From: Winogradskyella sp.
GTDB taxonomy: Bacteria; Bacteroidota; Bacteroidia; Flavobacteriales; Flavobacteriaceae
DNA length: 40,345 nucleotides
Assembly: GCF_013213975.1 (NCBI RefSeq)
Contig: NZ_JABSST010000020.1
Span: forward strand, 1-40,345
Direction: 5' to 3'
This document shows, one piece after another, positions 39,638-40,345 of the stretch (position 1 is the first letter of the stretch; each line of letters opens with the position of its first letter). The notes beneath the pieces are model-generated. The model was not told the origin of the DNA and did not search any database. It was given only the letters and a program-made list of their open reading frames with translations. The translations under genes were made by a program, and so were the position numbers.

Positions 39638-40345
39638 TTAATTTTTTGCAGAAGCAGCAGCTTGTTGTGCTTTTTGACTTTCTAATGCTTGTCTACTCAC
39701 TTTAGCTAAATTAAAATTAGGATCTATTGCTAAAGCATCGTTCATTAATTTAATAGCAGCGTCAATATTAGCAGTCTTATTCTCAGTGAAAGTTAATAAC
39801 CCTTGTTGACATAAAAGAGCAGCTTTCATTGAAGTTTCATATGGCTGCTGTGTTTCATAAAACGCGCGCTTCATATCGTCTTTTACATTTGCTAAACCGT
39901 ATTCAATGTTAGATTTTGCGCCAGCAGTGTCACCGATTTGAATCTTCATATCTGCCATTTCGTAAGCTAAATAGACATTAGGACTACGTTGAAAAAGTAC
40001 TTCATAGTGCTCTAAGGCTAATTTAGGCTGATTAAGGTTTTTAAGCGCTAATGCTTTCACCTCAACATTCATATCTGAGTCTGTAGCTTTCTTCTCAATA
40101 CCAATAGTATTAAGTGCTTGCATGTACTTACCTTCAGATAGGTAGAGATAGGCTAAAGTGTCCTGTCTTGCAACATTAGGTTCCAAAATATTTAGATGTG
40201 TCATAGCATTGATTATACCTTGTACATCGCCTTGCTGCTTCATTTGCTTATAATAAGCTTCATAGTGTGCTTTCAATTCTACATTAGTCTGGGCAAAAAC
40301 ACTTGCCGAGAATAGCATAACAATTGCAATAGTAATCTGTTTCAT
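39638..40345 (-). CDS. Secreted tetratricopeptide-repeat protein
   Basis: 235 aa; signal peptide and TPR-like repeats (ALEHYEVLFQRSPNVYLAYEMADMKIQIGD...). Confidence 0.8.
   Translation of the reverse strand: MKQITIAIVMLFSASVFAQTNVELKAHYEAYYKQMKQQGDVQGIINAMTHLNILEPNVARQDTLAYLYLSEGKYMQALNTIGIEKKATDSDMNVEVKALALKNLNQPKLALEHYEVLFQRSPNVYLAYEMADMKIQIGDTAGAKSNIEYGLANVKDDMKRAFYETQQPYETSMKAALLCQQGLLTFTENKTANIDAAIKLMNDALAIDPNFNLAKVSRQALESQKAQQAAASAKN

Noticed and set aside
1-40345. CRISPR array, prophage, transposon or defence island
   Set aside because: No regularly spaced repeats, integrase, transposase, Cas, restriction or phage structural proteins are recognisable in any frame I read.

Overview
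This window looks like an ordinary AT-rich chromosomal segment of a Flavobacteriaceae-type Bacteroidota. I infer this from gene content and TAnnTTTG-type -7 boxes; taxonomy was not computed. Main blocks: (1) a heme-biosynthesis island, with hemA, a hemC-hemD fusion, hemE and hemF leftward and an AraC regulator, hemH and a hemJ-like gene rightward; (2) assorted housekeeping genes (MATE pump, BNR/VPS10-like secreted protein, sensor kinase, enoyl-CoA hydratase, Tat-exported oxidoreductase, PlsC, bacilliredoxin, DnaJ/TerB protein); (3) a metal-homeostasis region with TonB receptor, thioredoxin-like protein, DtxR/MntR-type regulator, ZIP transporter, FeoA/FeoB, a Cys-rich Feo-associated peptide and SCO1; (4) an RseP-like protease, tRNA-Asn(GTT), an epimerase, an M13 peptidase and a TPR protein. 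Two regions the ORF track leaves mostly blank are decayed genes that I could reconstruct by hand: a TraB/GumN-like pseudogene (about 7.6-8.85 kb) and a PA0069-type radical SAM pseudogene (about 19.27-20.34 kb) that has lost cysteines of its Fe-S motif. A perfect 6-4-6 palindrome (TTTAGA-TGAG-TCTAAA) upstream of the TonB/DtxR/ZIP operon is a good candidate metalloregulator operator. I saw no CRISPR array, phage, transposase or clear defence system, and nothing I can defend as a wholly new system.
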